In this document: positions 12,131-26,645 of the stretch, one piece after another | How positions within the stretch are numbered: the first letter of the stretch is position 1 | Layout of the letters: every line of letters starts with the position of its first letter | From: Dermanyssus gallinae | Taxonomy: Eukaryota > Arthropoda > Arachnida > Mesostigmata > Dermanyssidae | Direction of reading: 5' to 3' | NCBI GenBank assembly: GCA_003439945.1 | Contig: QVRM01001503.1 | Span: 186,001 to 250,000, forward strand | Length of the DNA stretch: 64,000 bases | Translations under genes and position numbers: made by a program | The notes under the pieces: generated by a model | Told to the model about the DNA's origin: nothing | The model's input: the letters and a program-made list of their open reading frames with translations, nothing else | The model's database searches: none

Positions 12131-12596
12131 ATATAAAGGTCCGCAACAACGAACATTGTGATGAGTACAGCAGCTGCTTATACTTCTGTATGTAAAGCCA
12201 GCTGCCGGCAGCCAAGGCAAACACAACCGCGTTTCCTAGCAACGCGATCCACCATGCCAGCGTGCAAGGAAGGCTATGACGACCCGTGGCAACGGCAGAA
12301 AGACTGTAACCGCGCGCGCGATGCTTCTCTCTCCCCTAATGCTTTCCGAATGCCGGTGGTGGACGTCGGTGTCTCAGCAGGACGGATCGGTGACCGTCCT
12401 GTCTCTTCGTCTTTCTCGGAGCTCCCATCGGCGACTCGCTCAGGCTCCTACGCTGTTTTGCGGGCGGTCCGACATGTGTCATTTGTCTCCCGTTGTATCA
12501 TCTCTTCATCCCTATGACTAACCGCCTTGTGACCATTGACATCGCCTAGGTTCGGGAGTTCTGAACCTTGAGACTTGGTTTAAGCGCGGATGACAA

Positions 12597-12602
12597 TATA
12601 TA

Positions 12603-12640
<38 letters not shown>
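12597..12640. repeat. (TA)n microsatellite
   Basis: TA array with one AATA interruption. Confidence 0.95.
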
Positions 12641-12642
<2 letters not shown>

Positions 12643-13304
12643 TGCATGCCTCGACCTCGATTGCTGTTTATTTTCTATTGAATCTCTTGCTGGTCCGTTT
12701 TGTCTAGAGCATCAGGTTTACTGCAGGCTTCCATATTTAACAGTTTTAATTTAAACATATATAGATATATAAACGACGCTTTTAAAATCGCCCGGCAGGA
12801 TATTGTGGCTAGCTAAATGTGTATATATAGTTAGACTACGCTGAAGAGAACTGCGAGTTATAGATAAATCATAAATGCAAGAGTCACATACCTCCTTGAG
12901 TAGAGCGTCCGCCATAGACACTGAAATTCCCGGCAGGCTTTCAAAAACCTATAACCTCTTAAAAACATATCGTGCTGCTTTAAACCGACGTAATTACGCT
13001 GTTTGAGCTATTCCAACGCACAAGATACCGTAAAAGTACTACTGCGATTCGGTAGAAACCAGCTCTTTTAACCGTTGAGATAAAAGTTATTAAACAGTGG
13101 TGTTGTAACCCTAGATATTTGAACAGTGACCTGACGAAAATGCCAGCTTCCGTATTCTAGAATGTGCACGAACTCAACATTAGTCCCTAACACACGCTAG
13201 TGCCAACTCGCATATAATTGGACGGTGCCAATGGTGGCTCCGGTATTGATAGGAGAAAATACATTAAACCATACGTTTGTCAGGTATATATATTTGTTTA
13301 TTTG

Positions 13305-13305
<1 letters not shown>
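12641..13305. other. No gene recognised
   Basis: AT-rich unique sequence without long frames. Confidence 0.45.
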
Positions 13306-13307
<2 letters not shown>

Positions 13308-13354
<47 letters not shown>

Positions 13355-13359
13355 CTTAC

Positions 13360-13398
<39 letters not shown>
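13308..13398. repeat. (TA)n microsatellite at a LINE 3' end
   Basis: Two TA blocks separated by AAGCTTACATATATATAAAT. They abut a LINE 3' terminal fragment at 13399. On the minus strand this array occupies the position of the LINE's 3' tail. Confidence 0.9.
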
Positions 13399-13402
<4 letters not shown>

Positions 13403-13445
13403 GTAACAGTTGCCTCTTTATAAAAGTTTACACCGGATAAAATAA
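13399..13445 (-). mobile_element. LINE 3' terminal stub (family A)
   Basis: Only the last ~47 bases of the 3' untranslated region remain (plus strand GAGGTAACAGTTGCCTC, then ACACCGGATAAA). The same block ends the copies at 24741-24865 and 42815-43255. A very short 5'-truncated insertion, typical of target-primed reverse transcription. Confidence 0.75.
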
Positions 13446-15623
13446 ATATATAAACACTTAAAAAAACTGATATATAATTATATACGCAGCAAGTAGACAT
13501 ATGCGGGTGGTGTGCTTATCGTCTTGTGAATGTGAATATTGGGGGTTACAGAGGTTACCCGGGTCAATCTACCCGGGTAGTAATTAACAAGTATAAAATT
13601 AGGGTCCCGCCCGGTAATTTTGATGCGTTGTAAGTCTCGGGAAGCATATTTTCTTATAAGCTACGTTGCTCCCTACTTGGTTCAGCAGTCTCTCGAGTCG
13701 GTATCTCTAACTACGTTGGTTACAACTGTTCCTAAAGAAGAAACCAACACTTTTTAATGAAGTATCGACGCGAGGCAGCAGAGGCTTTTGAGTCAGATGA
13801 TGTCTATGGGGGAAACGAAGCGCTCAATGTGGGTTGGTCTTACGATGGTGGTTTGGAATACGACCCTAAGTTTTTCATGGTGTCACCACGCCACGCCAAG
13901 GAAGGTATTTAAAGATCTCGATGATAGTGACCACATAAATAAAGCAGATATTGTCAATTGTAGATCAAGGAAAAGCATACATTGACGGTGGCACACGTGA
14001 GTGCAACTCACAAGGAAGTAAACCGCCCTTCCCCCTAACAAAGATGTGTCCTCTAATTATGTTTTAGCGCAAAGTACGTAAGCACGTAGTGGATTTAGTG
14101 CGCATTAAAGCGGCCGTCGCAAGTTTCTTGGTACATTGTAGCCATTCATCACCAGCGTAATCACAGCTAATATTGATAATGACAGCGGCTGCTTATTTAG
14201 CTGAATGAGACGCTTTCGGACGCTACAGACGTTTTCGGTCGGCAAACAGCCCCAAAGGTCATGGGGCGCATATTTAATGTGGCGGCCATAGACCATCACA
14301 CACGCTACCGCACAGTACGCACCGGCGTGCTGACGTATAAAAACGCCACGACCACATGAACAGAGGGACGAAAAAGGGCCCGGCAATAAACAGAGAGATC
14401 TAGCTGCCCTGTCCTGCCAACTCGGTCCGGTTGGAGCAGGACGCACAGCAGGGACTCAGGGAGACAGACAGTTGTTGGTGGCAATAGACGGAGACTGCAG
14501 GAAAAAGAAGGACGACAGGCTTTTCATAGACAAGCGATTAGACAACCTACGGAAGGATTATCACCAACCGTTGGTCCAGTTGTTTGCACAACTGCGGTAA
14601 AAGGGCCGATCTCATCAACGACAGGCAATCAAGGACGGCCAAGTATGAATTGCGGCCTTTTCGCAGTTTGACAGCCACCTGCAGAGCGACGAAGTAGTTA
14701 GTGGTCGACGCTTGTCAAGCAAAAGATGATCGCACCTCCAATCGATGACAAGCGATTGAGGTCGTCAAAGCGGTAACGTTTGTCGCCGTTAGCGGTGGCC
14801 AACTTAAGTTCCATACGACGGCAACATCGGAAACACCGATTTGCTTTCGCGTTCAAGGTCGATTTTCTATGGCAATGCCATTGGCAATGCCAAAACAAAT
14901 AAGGAGAGGAGCCCGTGAGGTAACAGGCAGACATGCAGGCAGTGCATCGATCCTACGTGAGTGAGAGAAGCCAATCGGATTGTGATTCTGTTTAGGCTGC
15001 GTAAGCTCAACATAGCCTTCAACGGCTTCAAGCCTCGACCTTAATCGATTGCGCTTCTGCTGGGCCAGTGTTGAGCGTGTCTTGATCGTGGTCGTCGATT
15101 TAAGGTTCGATATCGTTCATCGATCATGACTATGTGGCAGCAATGCAGTACTAGTAGTAGTAGTAGTAGTGTGAATGGGTGTCGATGTGTTTATAGTCGA
15201 GTTGGTGTTGAATGTCGCGCTGGCTATATTGAATGTGCTGCCGTTGCCGCGTTGGCATAATGTGTGTGTACTATTGTATGTGGCAGCCGATAGGCACTGG
15301 CGTACTGCTTACTACTTATGACGACCAGCTCGAACTTTCAGCCGGCGTAGCTGCTTTTAGCATTGTACACCGTGTGTGCAACATAGCTCAATGAAAACTC
15401 GACAAGCATTGGAACAAAACCCGAGGAAGGGGGGAGGGGGTGGGGAGCAGCCAGGCCCTCATGGTCTCGACGCACCCTCACAGGACGGATTACAAAATGG
15501 CATCCCCCTATCCAACCGCAGGTAGACATGCGGGATGATAGTCAGGGATAGAGCTGATTGAAGGAGAACGGCAGAGACGCCTCTGCCACGGCTTCGATGT
15601 AATGCCAAAGTAATACCGAGCCT
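13446..15623. other. No gene recognised
   Basis: Unique sequence. A (TAG)n run lies at 15151-15170. A minus-strand frame at 14105-14446 (about 113 codons) has no motif or splice support. Confidence 0.4.
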
Positions 15624-15643
15624 GGGGGGGGGGGGGGGGGGGG
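15624..15643. repeat. Poly-G run (20 G)
   Basis: Twenty consecutive G, preceded by CCT and followed by AGG. Able to form G-quadruplex structure. A second, shorter G run (10 G) lies at 43500-43509. Confidence 0.95.
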
Positions 15644-15649
15644 AGGAAT

Positions 15650-15683
15650 CCGGGTTTAGTGGGTTTGCGAGTCTCACACTAGT
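15650..15683 (+). mobile_element. LINE 3'-end signature
   Basis: TTTAGTGGGTTTGCGAGT followed by CTCACACTA matches 53783-53815 (TTTAGTGGGTTTGTGAGT, then TCCACACTA), which lies just past a LINE C-terminal fragment. Related blocks occur at 53930-53975 and, reversed, at 52738-52772. Probably the remnant of an R1-like LINE 3' end. The preceding sequence is not readable as protein. Confidence 0.5.
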
Positions 15684-15886
15684 CACGCAGGCTGCTAGTG
15701 GCGCATGTGCATCATGCATTCCCGAAACCTCGCAGAACAGAAAAAAAACGTTGGAAAATGTTTGTTGACTACTGTCAGAACAATTTCCTATTGGAGTATT
15801 CTTGGAATAAAACAAAGAATTTTATTAACAATTTGAGCGTTCGTTTAAATAACTAATACACGCTATATATTATATGCTTATTGAAG

Positions 15887-19545
<3,659 letters not shown>

Positions 19546-19705
19546 GAGCGTCCTCCACTGGGGCGTCCTCCACTGGGGCGTCCTCCACTGGGGCGTCCTC
19601 CACTGGGGCGTCCGCCACTGGGGCGTCCACCACTGGGGAGTCTGCCACTGGGGCGTCCTCCACTGAAGCGTCTGCCACTGGGGAACCCATGACTGGGGCA
19701 TCAGC
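19546..19705. repeat. 15-bp minisatellite, about 10 copies
   Basis: The unit is GGGGCGTCCTCCACT with variants (CGCC, ACCA, TCTGC). It is a multiple of three and lacks stops, so it reads GASST on the plus strand and VEDAP on the minus strand. Copies at the left are nearly identical and those at the right more diverged. It lies about 220 bp beyond the stop codon of the minus-strand gene. Confidence 0.9.
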
Positions 19706-19920
19706 TCGAATCATCACTTGCATAGCAGCAGTCGACGAGGTGACCAAGATGGTTGGGAAGATCCTTGGGACTGTTGCTGCGGCTGCTGCTGCTTCTGCTT
19801 GCATTGATTGATGATTATTCATAACGGTTTCATAGGTGGACAGATGGGTGGACAGACAAACACCGACAGATTAGTAGTAGTAGTAGTAGATCTAGACAGA
19901 ATGTGCGATGAAAAAGCCTC

Positions 19921-20193
19921 TCAGGCGGCCGCCTGCTGCACGGGCTGATGTGGACTGGCACTGCCTCCGGCACCCGGCGCTGCTCCATTGGCCGGCGTCA
20001 CCTCGAAGGTCAACGACGCGCTCTCGTCTTCGTCGTCGAGGTTATGCAGCCAGTTGAAGATCATCATGTTGCGTTCGTACTTGGTCAATGGCTTCCCGCG
20101 GTCACGCTCGACGTCGCGTGCGGTGAGCGGCGTCTTTCTTCCGTTAGCCCGGCCGGCGGCTACTGAAGTCGATGAGGTCAGCCGAAGTTCCGC
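19921..20193 (-). CDS. Terminal exon of an unidentified minus-strand gene
   Basis: A 273-nt exon (90 codons plus TGA at 19921-19923). The acceptor is TTGGCCAG, with the exon starting GCG at 20193 in phase 0. Codons end mostly in G or C, unlike the AT-rich flanks. It encodes a charged stretch (TARDVERDRGKPLTKYERN), then MMIFNWLHNLDDEDESAS and LTFEV, and ends in a low-complexity A/G/P/Q tail. No membrane segment lies in the exon itself; hydrophobic residues read just upstream belong to the intron. The phase and orientation fit splicing from the exon ending at 30046, giving a 9852-nt intron. I do not recognise the family. The KPLTKYERNMMIFNW block looks like a conserved interaction motif, which is an inference. 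Confidence 0.8.
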   Translation of the reverse strand, partial: AELRLTSSTSVAAGRANGRKTPLTARDVERDRGKPLTKYERNMMIFNWLHNLDDEDESASLTFEVTPANGAAPGAGGSASPHQPVQQAAA

Positions 20194-20325
20194 CTGGCCA
20201 ACGAGATGCAAACATGAAATGCAGTCAGGCAAATACAGACACACAGCAACACCACCCAAACACAAAATGAACAAGGTCATGAGAATGTAGAAGAACAGCA
20301 TGTAGAAACGATCCAGGAAGAAGCA

Positions 20326-20409
20326 TTATATATGTATATATATATATATATACACGTTCGCTGGGGGACAATTGTTTACACCCCGTTATGAGTTAAATAA
20401 AACTTTGTC

Positions 20410-20458
<49 letters not shown>

Positions 20459-20472
20459 AAATATATATATAT

Positions 20473-20530
<58 letters not shown>

Positions 20531-20560
20531 ATATATATATATATATTTTTTTTTTTATTA
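20326..20560. repeat. (TA)n with poly-A and poly-T interruptions
   Basis: TA arrays at 20326-20352 and 20416-20546 interrupted by A8, A15 and A6 runs, ending in T10. It lies in the last intron of the minus-strand gene. Confidence 0.95.
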
Positions 20561-21823
20561 GTCATTTTCATTATTTGTTGTTGTTGTTCCTGGTATGACA
20601 TGTCGCTAGACTCTTCAATACACTAAAGCCGCATGTGCAGATTTTTATAATAGTAATAATATTATCGACCGCCATCTAGGTAACAAACGATTTACTCTTA
20701 TAGCGGCGGCGAAATTCTCCCCGTAACATGATCGCATGAATAGAGGCAACTGAAATATGGTATTGTACCATTGCTTTAGGCAAGTCTAAAAGTAAGCATG
20801 CGTTCGTAGATGAATTGTCGTATGCGTGAAAAGGAAGCTCCATTGACAGTACAAGTCACGCGTTTCTGCTAACTCTGCTCCAAATACATCAAACATGATT
20901 GGACTGCTCACGCCATGTAATAGAGGAAATTACTTCACCAATTTTGTGCCCTGGTTTTGCCTTGCATGTCAAAACAGTTGTTTTAATTGAAGGTATTTTT
21001 ATACTTAAGTAGCGTTTAAAGAAGCACAAGGGCCGTCGATATTAGCATATGGAGGCGAGCAGAAGCGCCCAAAAATAGCGCATTACACATCAGATATACA
21101 CAGCAAAATTCGTGTGGCGCATTATAGACATAGCCGATTAAAAATGAGACAATGAAAGTATTATTAAAGACCATTCAATATTTTGAAATTGATACAACTC
21201 GTAATAGAACTTTCAACGATCCCTAAACGATATATAGGGTCCTTTAGGGGCACCAGGACTGTTGCGTTTCCAGTAACTGCTAGAGTCATGTAGCAGAACA
21301 AGAAATAATTGAACACGTGGTTGTACTGTATGCAAAGATAAGTAGAGAATTAGAGAAATATTTACGATAAAATCTAACTCTAATGTTTAGCTGGTGGAGC
21401 GGACGATAGTCTCATTTTACCGTTAGAATTACAGAGAAGCAACGCCGAGATGATGTTCAGCGGTCACCAACACTTAAGTGATAATAATAATAATAAATAA
21501 TAATAAGAATATATTAGTAATCGTGATACCTGTACATATTAATAATAAACCCTTGTTAAAGATTATTTAGAAGTATTATTATAATGTTTTTTTTTAGACA
21601 GCGGCACGATTTGGCGCGTAGCATAACATTTATACAATAAGTGTTTTATATGTATGTTATATACGTTATATATGTGTGTATGTATGTATGTGTATATTTG
21701 CATACATTCCCAAATATAGTATTAATATTATATTTTATTTCTTTTTTTCGTGTGATAGCTTTTACAGTAAGCAGGTCGTAGGGTTTCGGTGTCGTACTGC
21801 GTTTGTGGTGTGGTTTGTTCGTG
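20561..21823. other. Intron sequence, no gene recognised
   Basis: AT-rich, with a (TAA)n-like run at 21481-21510 and T10 at 21586. It lies inside the inferred 9.85-kb intron. Nothing else supported. Confidence 0.4.
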
Positions 21824-21896
21824 GTTCCTGTGGTGTAGTGGTTATCACATCCGCCTAACACGCGGAAGGTCCCAGGTTCGAGCCCTGGCAGGAACA
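21824..21896 (+). tRNA. tRNA-Val (anticodon AAC)
   Basis: All four arms pair: acceptor GTTCCTG with CAGGAAC, D arm around TGTAGTGGTTATCA, anticodon arm TCCGC-CTAACAC-GCGGA with AAC at 21857-21859, and T arm with B box GGTTCGAGCCC. Length is 73 nt with discriminator A. CCA is not encoded, as in eukaryotes. A T5 run shortly after (21900-21904) can end Pol III transcription. It lies inside the intron of the minus-strand gene in the opposite orientation. Confidence 0.97.
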
Positions 21897-22361
21897 TTAC
21901 TTTTTCAATCATCTACAGGTAACATTTTGTACGACGATTTTCTGAATACGACAGCAATCCGTTATAAACCATTAAACCTGTCGTTTCCAGACTATTAAAT
22001 GGAAAATACCGATCTATGGCAGCCGTCCTTTATTTATGATAATCATGCTAAATATAACATTTACTAATAATAAACAAGAAGAATAAGCAATGCAAAGCAC
22101 CAAAAGAAAAAACGAATTTGATGATTGCCTTGACACGTACACGAGTAAAAGAACAAATATAATAATGCTAAGCTATATATGTAAAACAGAGAGAAAACAA
22201 TTGTGTCGACACTTTTGGGTCTACCCGTAGCAGTACAAAAGGATCTGTTTAAAACACTCTGGTCACTATCAACATAGATAGCCATGCTATGTAGTATGTA
22301 GAAAAATATAACTCACGACAAATTAAGTAAAAAATCAAGAAAATAGCGAATAAAAAAAAAC

Positions 22362-22432
22362 TGCGTCGGCCGGGAATCGAACCCGGGCCACCCGCGTGGC
22401 AGGCGAGTATTCTACCACTGAACCACCGACGC
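22362..22432 (-). tRNA. tRNA-Gly (anticodon GCC)
   Basis: A 71-nt gene with acceptor GCGTCGG paired to CCGACGC, A box TGGTTCAGTGG, anticodon loop CTGCCAC and B box GGTTCGATTCC. A T9 run lies directly 3' on the minus strand (22352-22360). It differs from tRNA-Gly(UCC) at 39135 in the anticodon arm but has the same acceptor stem. Confidence 0.97.
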
Positions 22433-22946
22433 GGCACGGTTGGCTACCACCAACGAAGCTATGTAACAACTGTGCGGCTTTCGTCTTCGTTTGACTAGCG
22501 CTATGTTGGAAATACATTCTACAGATATCATAACCGCAGCTTCCAAAGTTCAAGCTAAGCTTGCAGTCTTCAACGAGGGTACAGTATACTCCAAACGAGA
22601 ATAAGCGCAGAGACGCAAATTGAACACTAATTGATATTGCTGGCTGATAAAAACCGTTTTCATTGCTTTTTGCTGCCCTAACAATGGAAGAAAAGAAGCT
22701 CATTTTAGATGTTACTAGAAGGAGTGACGCAAGTAACCTTTGCACGTAAAGGGGAAATACTGTATCCTAAAAGGTACGGGTTTATATGAGCATGATTACA
22801 CGCTGTTGAGACGTTTTTGACTAAGGCAAATGCTTTCAGCTAGCTACCATGTAGCTATTGTAAATGCATTTGTTTAAATGATTAAGGAGTTTGTTTTTTA
22901 TTGGGGCTTACTAGATAGATTGTGTGCGCGAAACATTAAAAACTAT

Positions 22947-23074
22947 TGTCAGAAGTGGGATTTGAACCCACGCCCTCATACGAGGACCAGAATGCTCACA
23001 CACAGCCCGGTATAGAGACCGGACAAGGTCAACTGCCTTGAGTCTGGCGCCTTAGACCACTCGGCCATCCTGAC
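22947..23074 (-). tRNA. tRNA-Leu (anticodon CAA) with 44-nt intron
   Basis: Acceptor GTCAGGA pairs with TTCTGAC. The A box is TGGCCGAGTGG and the long variable arm is as expected for tRNA-Leu. The anticodon CAA is at 23038-23040. The intron occupies 22993-23036, one base 3' of the anticodon, the canonical eukaryotic position. Without it the tRNA is 84 nt. The CCGGTCTC...ACCGG stretch in the intron can form a hairpin. Metazoan tRNA-Leu(CAA) genes commonly carry introns. T5 follows the gene on its own strand. Confidence 0.95.
22993..23036 (-). other. Intron of tRNA-Leu(CAA), 44 nt
   Basis: Begins GCAGTTGACC right after the base 3' to the anticodon and ends AGCA. Removed by tRNA splicing endonuclease, not by the spliceosome. 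Confidence 0.85.
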
Positions 23075-23157
23075 AGACGCCAGAGTCTACGATCGGGCTC
23101 GCGCCAGCCTCTGATGAAGCTTATTGATGTGATTAATTCTCATTGTGTATTAGTTAT

Positions 23158-23305
23158 TTAAAATATTCAATATGTATTTATTACAATGTTCAATGTTTAT
23201 TTATTAAAATATTTTATATTTATTTGTTAAAATATTTAATGTTTATTTGTTAAAATATTCAATATTTATTAGTTTATTCAATATTTTTAAATTAAAATAT
23301 TCTAT
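23158..23305. repeat. AT-rich minisatellite, ~23-bp unit
   Basis: About six imperfect copies of TTAAAATATTCAATATTTATT. It starts about 85 bp from the 5' end of tRNA-Leu. Confidence 0.75.
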
Positions 23306-23310
23306 ACTTA

Positions 23311-24619
23311 TTTCCTAGTCGTAATGCACTCTGTTTGGGTATGTAAATATGAACACAATATACATGAGACACGCAGTAAAAACGGTTAATGAGTATTCTC
23401 GCTGGAGCGGAGAGAGCGACCCGAATTCAGTACAGCCGGTGAGGTTATACAAGGGGGCATGGACCGACCCAACAGCGGCATTTGCAGTTCTCTCTTGGGC
23501 TCATAAAACCAGAGCAGACCGACTTAATAGATGATTATCGATTTTTATTGTCGTTATCGACAAAATGAAATTTAAACCCTTTTGCTAGAACCCGTTTTAA
23601 ACTAGAAAGAAGAGCGCGACACTCTATTTCCGTTACTTTGCGTATTATGAACCTTCCCCAAAGTGTAACAATGCATTAATAATTTGCCATGTTAGTATAC
23701 TGGGGAGAGAGAGAGAGAGCCAGTGTACCTTGACCTCGGTGGCCGATTTCCATAGAGAGACCGCAACCAATGGGGGCTTTTATATATGGAGCTCTTGGCG
23801 TGTACTTATGTGTGTATATATATATGTGCACGTAAAGCTGTACATATGTACGCCAGGCATGGCGAGCATAAGTGCTTGCCCTTCTGCTGTGACTGTGTCT
23901 GTTGCACTACGGAACAGGCAGCGATGTGTTCCATCTGGGGCGGCCTTAGTGTCACACTGGCAACACATACCCATCTTTACTTGCCTCTCGATTCGGCTCT
24001 CTTATAATAATACTGCATGCAGCAAGGTCCCAAACAGTGACAAACAGGTCGTTAGGAGCTTTCGAAACCAAAAAAAAGGGAGACGGCACCGGCTGACCTT
24101 CTCCCGGGACCTCACTAAGCGCATGCGGAAAGGTTACACACAGCCCAATCTTCTTAGTGTGAATGATCGGAGAAACTATGCTCGCTCGCTCGTCGTCGGC
24201 AGCCTTAGGCTCTGCGTGAGTAAGATCGCCTATGCTTGGCATGCCACCCACGAATGAATCCAGTCTCTAATCACTAGTCGACCTCTACGTATACATAAAT
24301 GTCACGGAGAGGCGAAACCTTTCATTGCCCTCATTAATCTTCGACGGCAAGAAAACAGCTCACGAGTTCGGGCGGTTCGTAACAACTAAGTAAGCTAGAC
24401 CAAGGTTCTGGCTGTTCTGGCTTGGCGGCTCCAGTTGCCGCCCTTCTCTTATGTGTAGTGTACCCCTCCTAGATAGTAATCCCACGTGAAGGCCATGCGC
24501 TTTGCTGCCTGCCTCCGCGAAAACGAAACAAGGGTCCGTTCGCATTTCGCATGGGAACCGTCGCCGTTACACATATTCGGACGCGAAGGGTCGATTCATT
24601 CGAATGTGAAAGCAGCCCT
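23311..24619. other. Intron or intergenic, no gene recognised
   Basis: Long overlapping frames on both strands at 23730-24257 lack motifs and splice sites. A (GA)n run lies at 23704-23719. Confidence 0.4.
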
Positions 24620-24630
24620 ATATATATATA

Positions 24631-24692
<62 letters not shown>

Positions 24693-24700
24693 TATATAGT
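24620..24700. repeat. (TA)n microsatellite
   Basis: TA array with two minor interruptions, 40 bp from a LINE 3' end. Confidence 0.95.
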
Positions 24701-24740
24701 ATTAGTGTATTTGCAGCTTTATTTGCTTATACGAGTATGT

Positions 24741-24865
24741 AAGAGGTAACAATTGTCTCCTTATAAACATGTACACCGGCTAAAATAGGTGAAAACGTCA
24801 CATATCCTCCAGGTTCGGGCGTGTCCAGTCTACCAGAGTTCCACGCACAGAGGTTGTAGGTCTCC
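24741..24865 (-). mobile_element. LINE 3' end with internal deletion (family A)
   Basis: On the minus strand it reads [14 protein letters not shown] and a stop, then the 3' UTR shared with 42815-43255. Upstream of the shared part the sequence jumps from a block equal to codons RSTGD straight to CTGTGCGTGGAACTC, removing about 78 bp, including the QRLSLDIQRGN block, that the other copy has. Thus a 5'-truncated and internally deleted copy. Confidence 0.8.
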
Positions 24866-24889
24866 TGTCGAACGATATCTACGTATATG

Positions 24890-25006
24890 TGTATATGTAT
24901 GTATATATATATATACATATACATACATAGATGTATATATGTATATATAAAATATATATATATAGAGATATATATTATATATATATATAATATATATATA
25001 TTATAT

Positions 25007-25103
<97 letters not shown>

Positions 25104-25115
25104 ATACATATATGT
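24890..25115. repeat. Complex (TA)n tract
   Basis: TA arrays with GTATATA, AGATATA and TTATATA variants, ending in A9. Confidence 0.95.
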
Positions 25116-25920
25116 ATTAAAAAAAAAAGTTGTGCATAGCGAAGATAGCTGTTCAATACCCGTGGTATCAATAAGGTAACGACATAGCGAAGCAAAGCCC
25201 ATTGAGCAGAGCGAATTCGTCCTTAGCTGCTCGAGACTTTATCGGAAAATCACATGTCCCCGCTTCCTCATTTCCTGCTCACACGCATCCGTACTTGAAC
25301 AAAGACACCCCATTCGACCCTATTACGCGCTGTTCTGACGCGTAAACAGCGCTGTTGAATAATCGATTTCCGTTTCGGAATCGTTTCCTGTCATTGCTCG
25401 CCTATCTCTGACACTCGCGCCCCGCCCTTTGTGGAATAACTTTTTACCTTCTCCCGTAGGTTTGCTGATGATGAGCATGTCCCGCGGCATGTAACGACGC
25501 CCTAACGCCTAAACGTGCAACCTCCATCGTTCGGCTATGACTACGCTCTAGGTATCGTATCTAAGCCTAAACGTGCAACTTTCGCTGACAAAAGATGCGA
25601 CCTGCATGCATCCATGATTCTCTGACATATTTTCTGCACCATGCCGCTATGGGGGCTATAATCATGTTTTTTTTAACGCAATATACTATAATGAGCACGG
25701 GGTAAGAACTACTACCCAGGCGCTTACGGCAGGCCACGACAGTTTTTTCCAGATAGTCCCGCTCCGCTCGACCCATATTATACGGGGAAAAATGCCCACG
25801 GACATTTTAAGATGGTATAGTGAATCAAATCATATTAAATTAAATCACCTTTGCACCGGCAGAGCTCCAGAGTCATCAACAGTTGTCAACGGATAAATCC
25901 GTTGTTGCTGTAGATCTGTG
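25116..25920. other. No gene recognised
   Basis: Unique sequence downstream of the small gene's stop codon. Its 3' untranslated region probably lies at the right side. An inverted repeat CAACGGAT-TT-ATCCGTTG (25888-25905) could form a hairpin there. Confidence 0.4.
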
Positions 25921-25965
25921 TCAGCACGCCTGGACCAGATATTTCACGTAATCCTCGTTCTCTTC

Positions 25966-26023
<58 letters not shown>

Positions 26024-26260
26024 GCAAGTATTACATGATGAGAAAGAGAATAAAGTTTGAGAAACCAATACCTGAATGTTCTTTTTAAGGTCGTGTGGGC
26101 CGGTTGCCTGAAGTGCTTCGCTGAGATTCAGCTGACTCTTCGTAAGTCTCTCGAGTGCTTTGTAGGTTGACAGTAATCGACGTCGAATATACATTTGGCG
26201 AACCTTCTTGTTGACCGAACGTACAAGATCCGCTGCAGTAAATCCTGTAATGTTTGCCAT
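25921..26260 (-). CDS. Small two-exon gene, ~75-residue protein of unknown family
   Basis: Exon 1 (26072-26260, 63 codons) starts at an ATG in a strong context (GGCAAAATGGC) and ends CAG before a GTATTG donor. It reads MANITGFTAADLVRSVNKK, then a basic helix-like stretch (VRQMYIRRRLLSTYKALERL) and LNLSEALQATG. Exon 2 (25921-25959) reads NEDYVKYLVQAC and a stop after an AAGAG acceptor, in phase 0. The 111-112 nt intron holds a T/A-run and (TA)n. It has no good pyrimidine tract beside the acceptor, so the 3' boundary is less sure than exon 1. The mix of basic and leucine residues suggests a helical protein that binds RNA or a larger complex, but this is a guess. It sits in the intron of the larger gene on the same strand. 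Confidence 0.65.
25968..26022. repeat. (TA)n plus poly-T inside the small gene's intron
   Basis: About 19 TA units followed by T17 on the plus strand. They fill half of the 112-nt intron. Confidence 0.9.
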
Positions 26261-26300
26261 TTTGCCGTTAGTAACGTAGGTTTTTGATACTATTTATTGC

Positions 26301-26310
26301 TATATATACC
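26301..26310 (-). promoter_or_regulatory. Possible TATA box of the small gene
   Basis: GGTATATATA on the minus strand lies 41-50 bases upstream of the ATG at 26260. TA-rich sequence is common in this window, so position is the main support. Confidence 0.3.
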
Positions 26311-26396
26311 CGAACAAAATAGTGTTTAATCCATTCCTTAGCCTGGTGGTTAAGTTTCAGCATCAATAGACAAACCGACCAAAAAGTGTTTGCGTC

Positions 26397-26398
<2 letters not shown>

Positions 26399-26435
<37 letters not shown>

Positions 26436-26440
26436 TTTTA
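26399..26440. repeat. (TA)n plus poly-T
   Basis: About 14 TA units then T13. Located between the small gene and tRNA-Ala. Confidence 0.95.
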
Positions 26441-26572
26441 ATTAATAATATGAATTGTCTTGAATAATTTCGATAAATGTACTTAATAAACTATCATAAA
26501 AATGAGTAGTATATAATGAAAGCAAACAAAGTTTAAAATTTTTGAATTATACATTTAAAAAAGATACACTTT

Positions 26573-26645
26573 TGGAGATGCGGGGTATCGATCCCCGTAC
26601 CTCTCGCATGCTAAGCGAGCGCTCTACCATCTGAGCTACATCCCC
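26573..26645 (-). tRNA. tRNA-Ala (anticodon AGC)
   Basis: Acceptor GGGGATG pairs with CATCTCC (one G-U). A box TAGCTCAGATGG, anticodon loop CTTAGCA with AGC read from 26612 to 26610, T arm with B box GATCGATACCC. Length 73 nt including discriminator A. A T6 run follows on the minus strand at about 26557-26562. Confidence 0.97.

Noticed and set aside
19546..19705. Regular repeats considered as a CRISPR-like array
   Set aside because: Units are contiguous without spacers and the genome is eukaryotic. It is a minisatellite.
23730..24257. Overlapping frames on both strands of 99-175 codons
   Set aside because: Neither frame has motifs or distinct codon bias.
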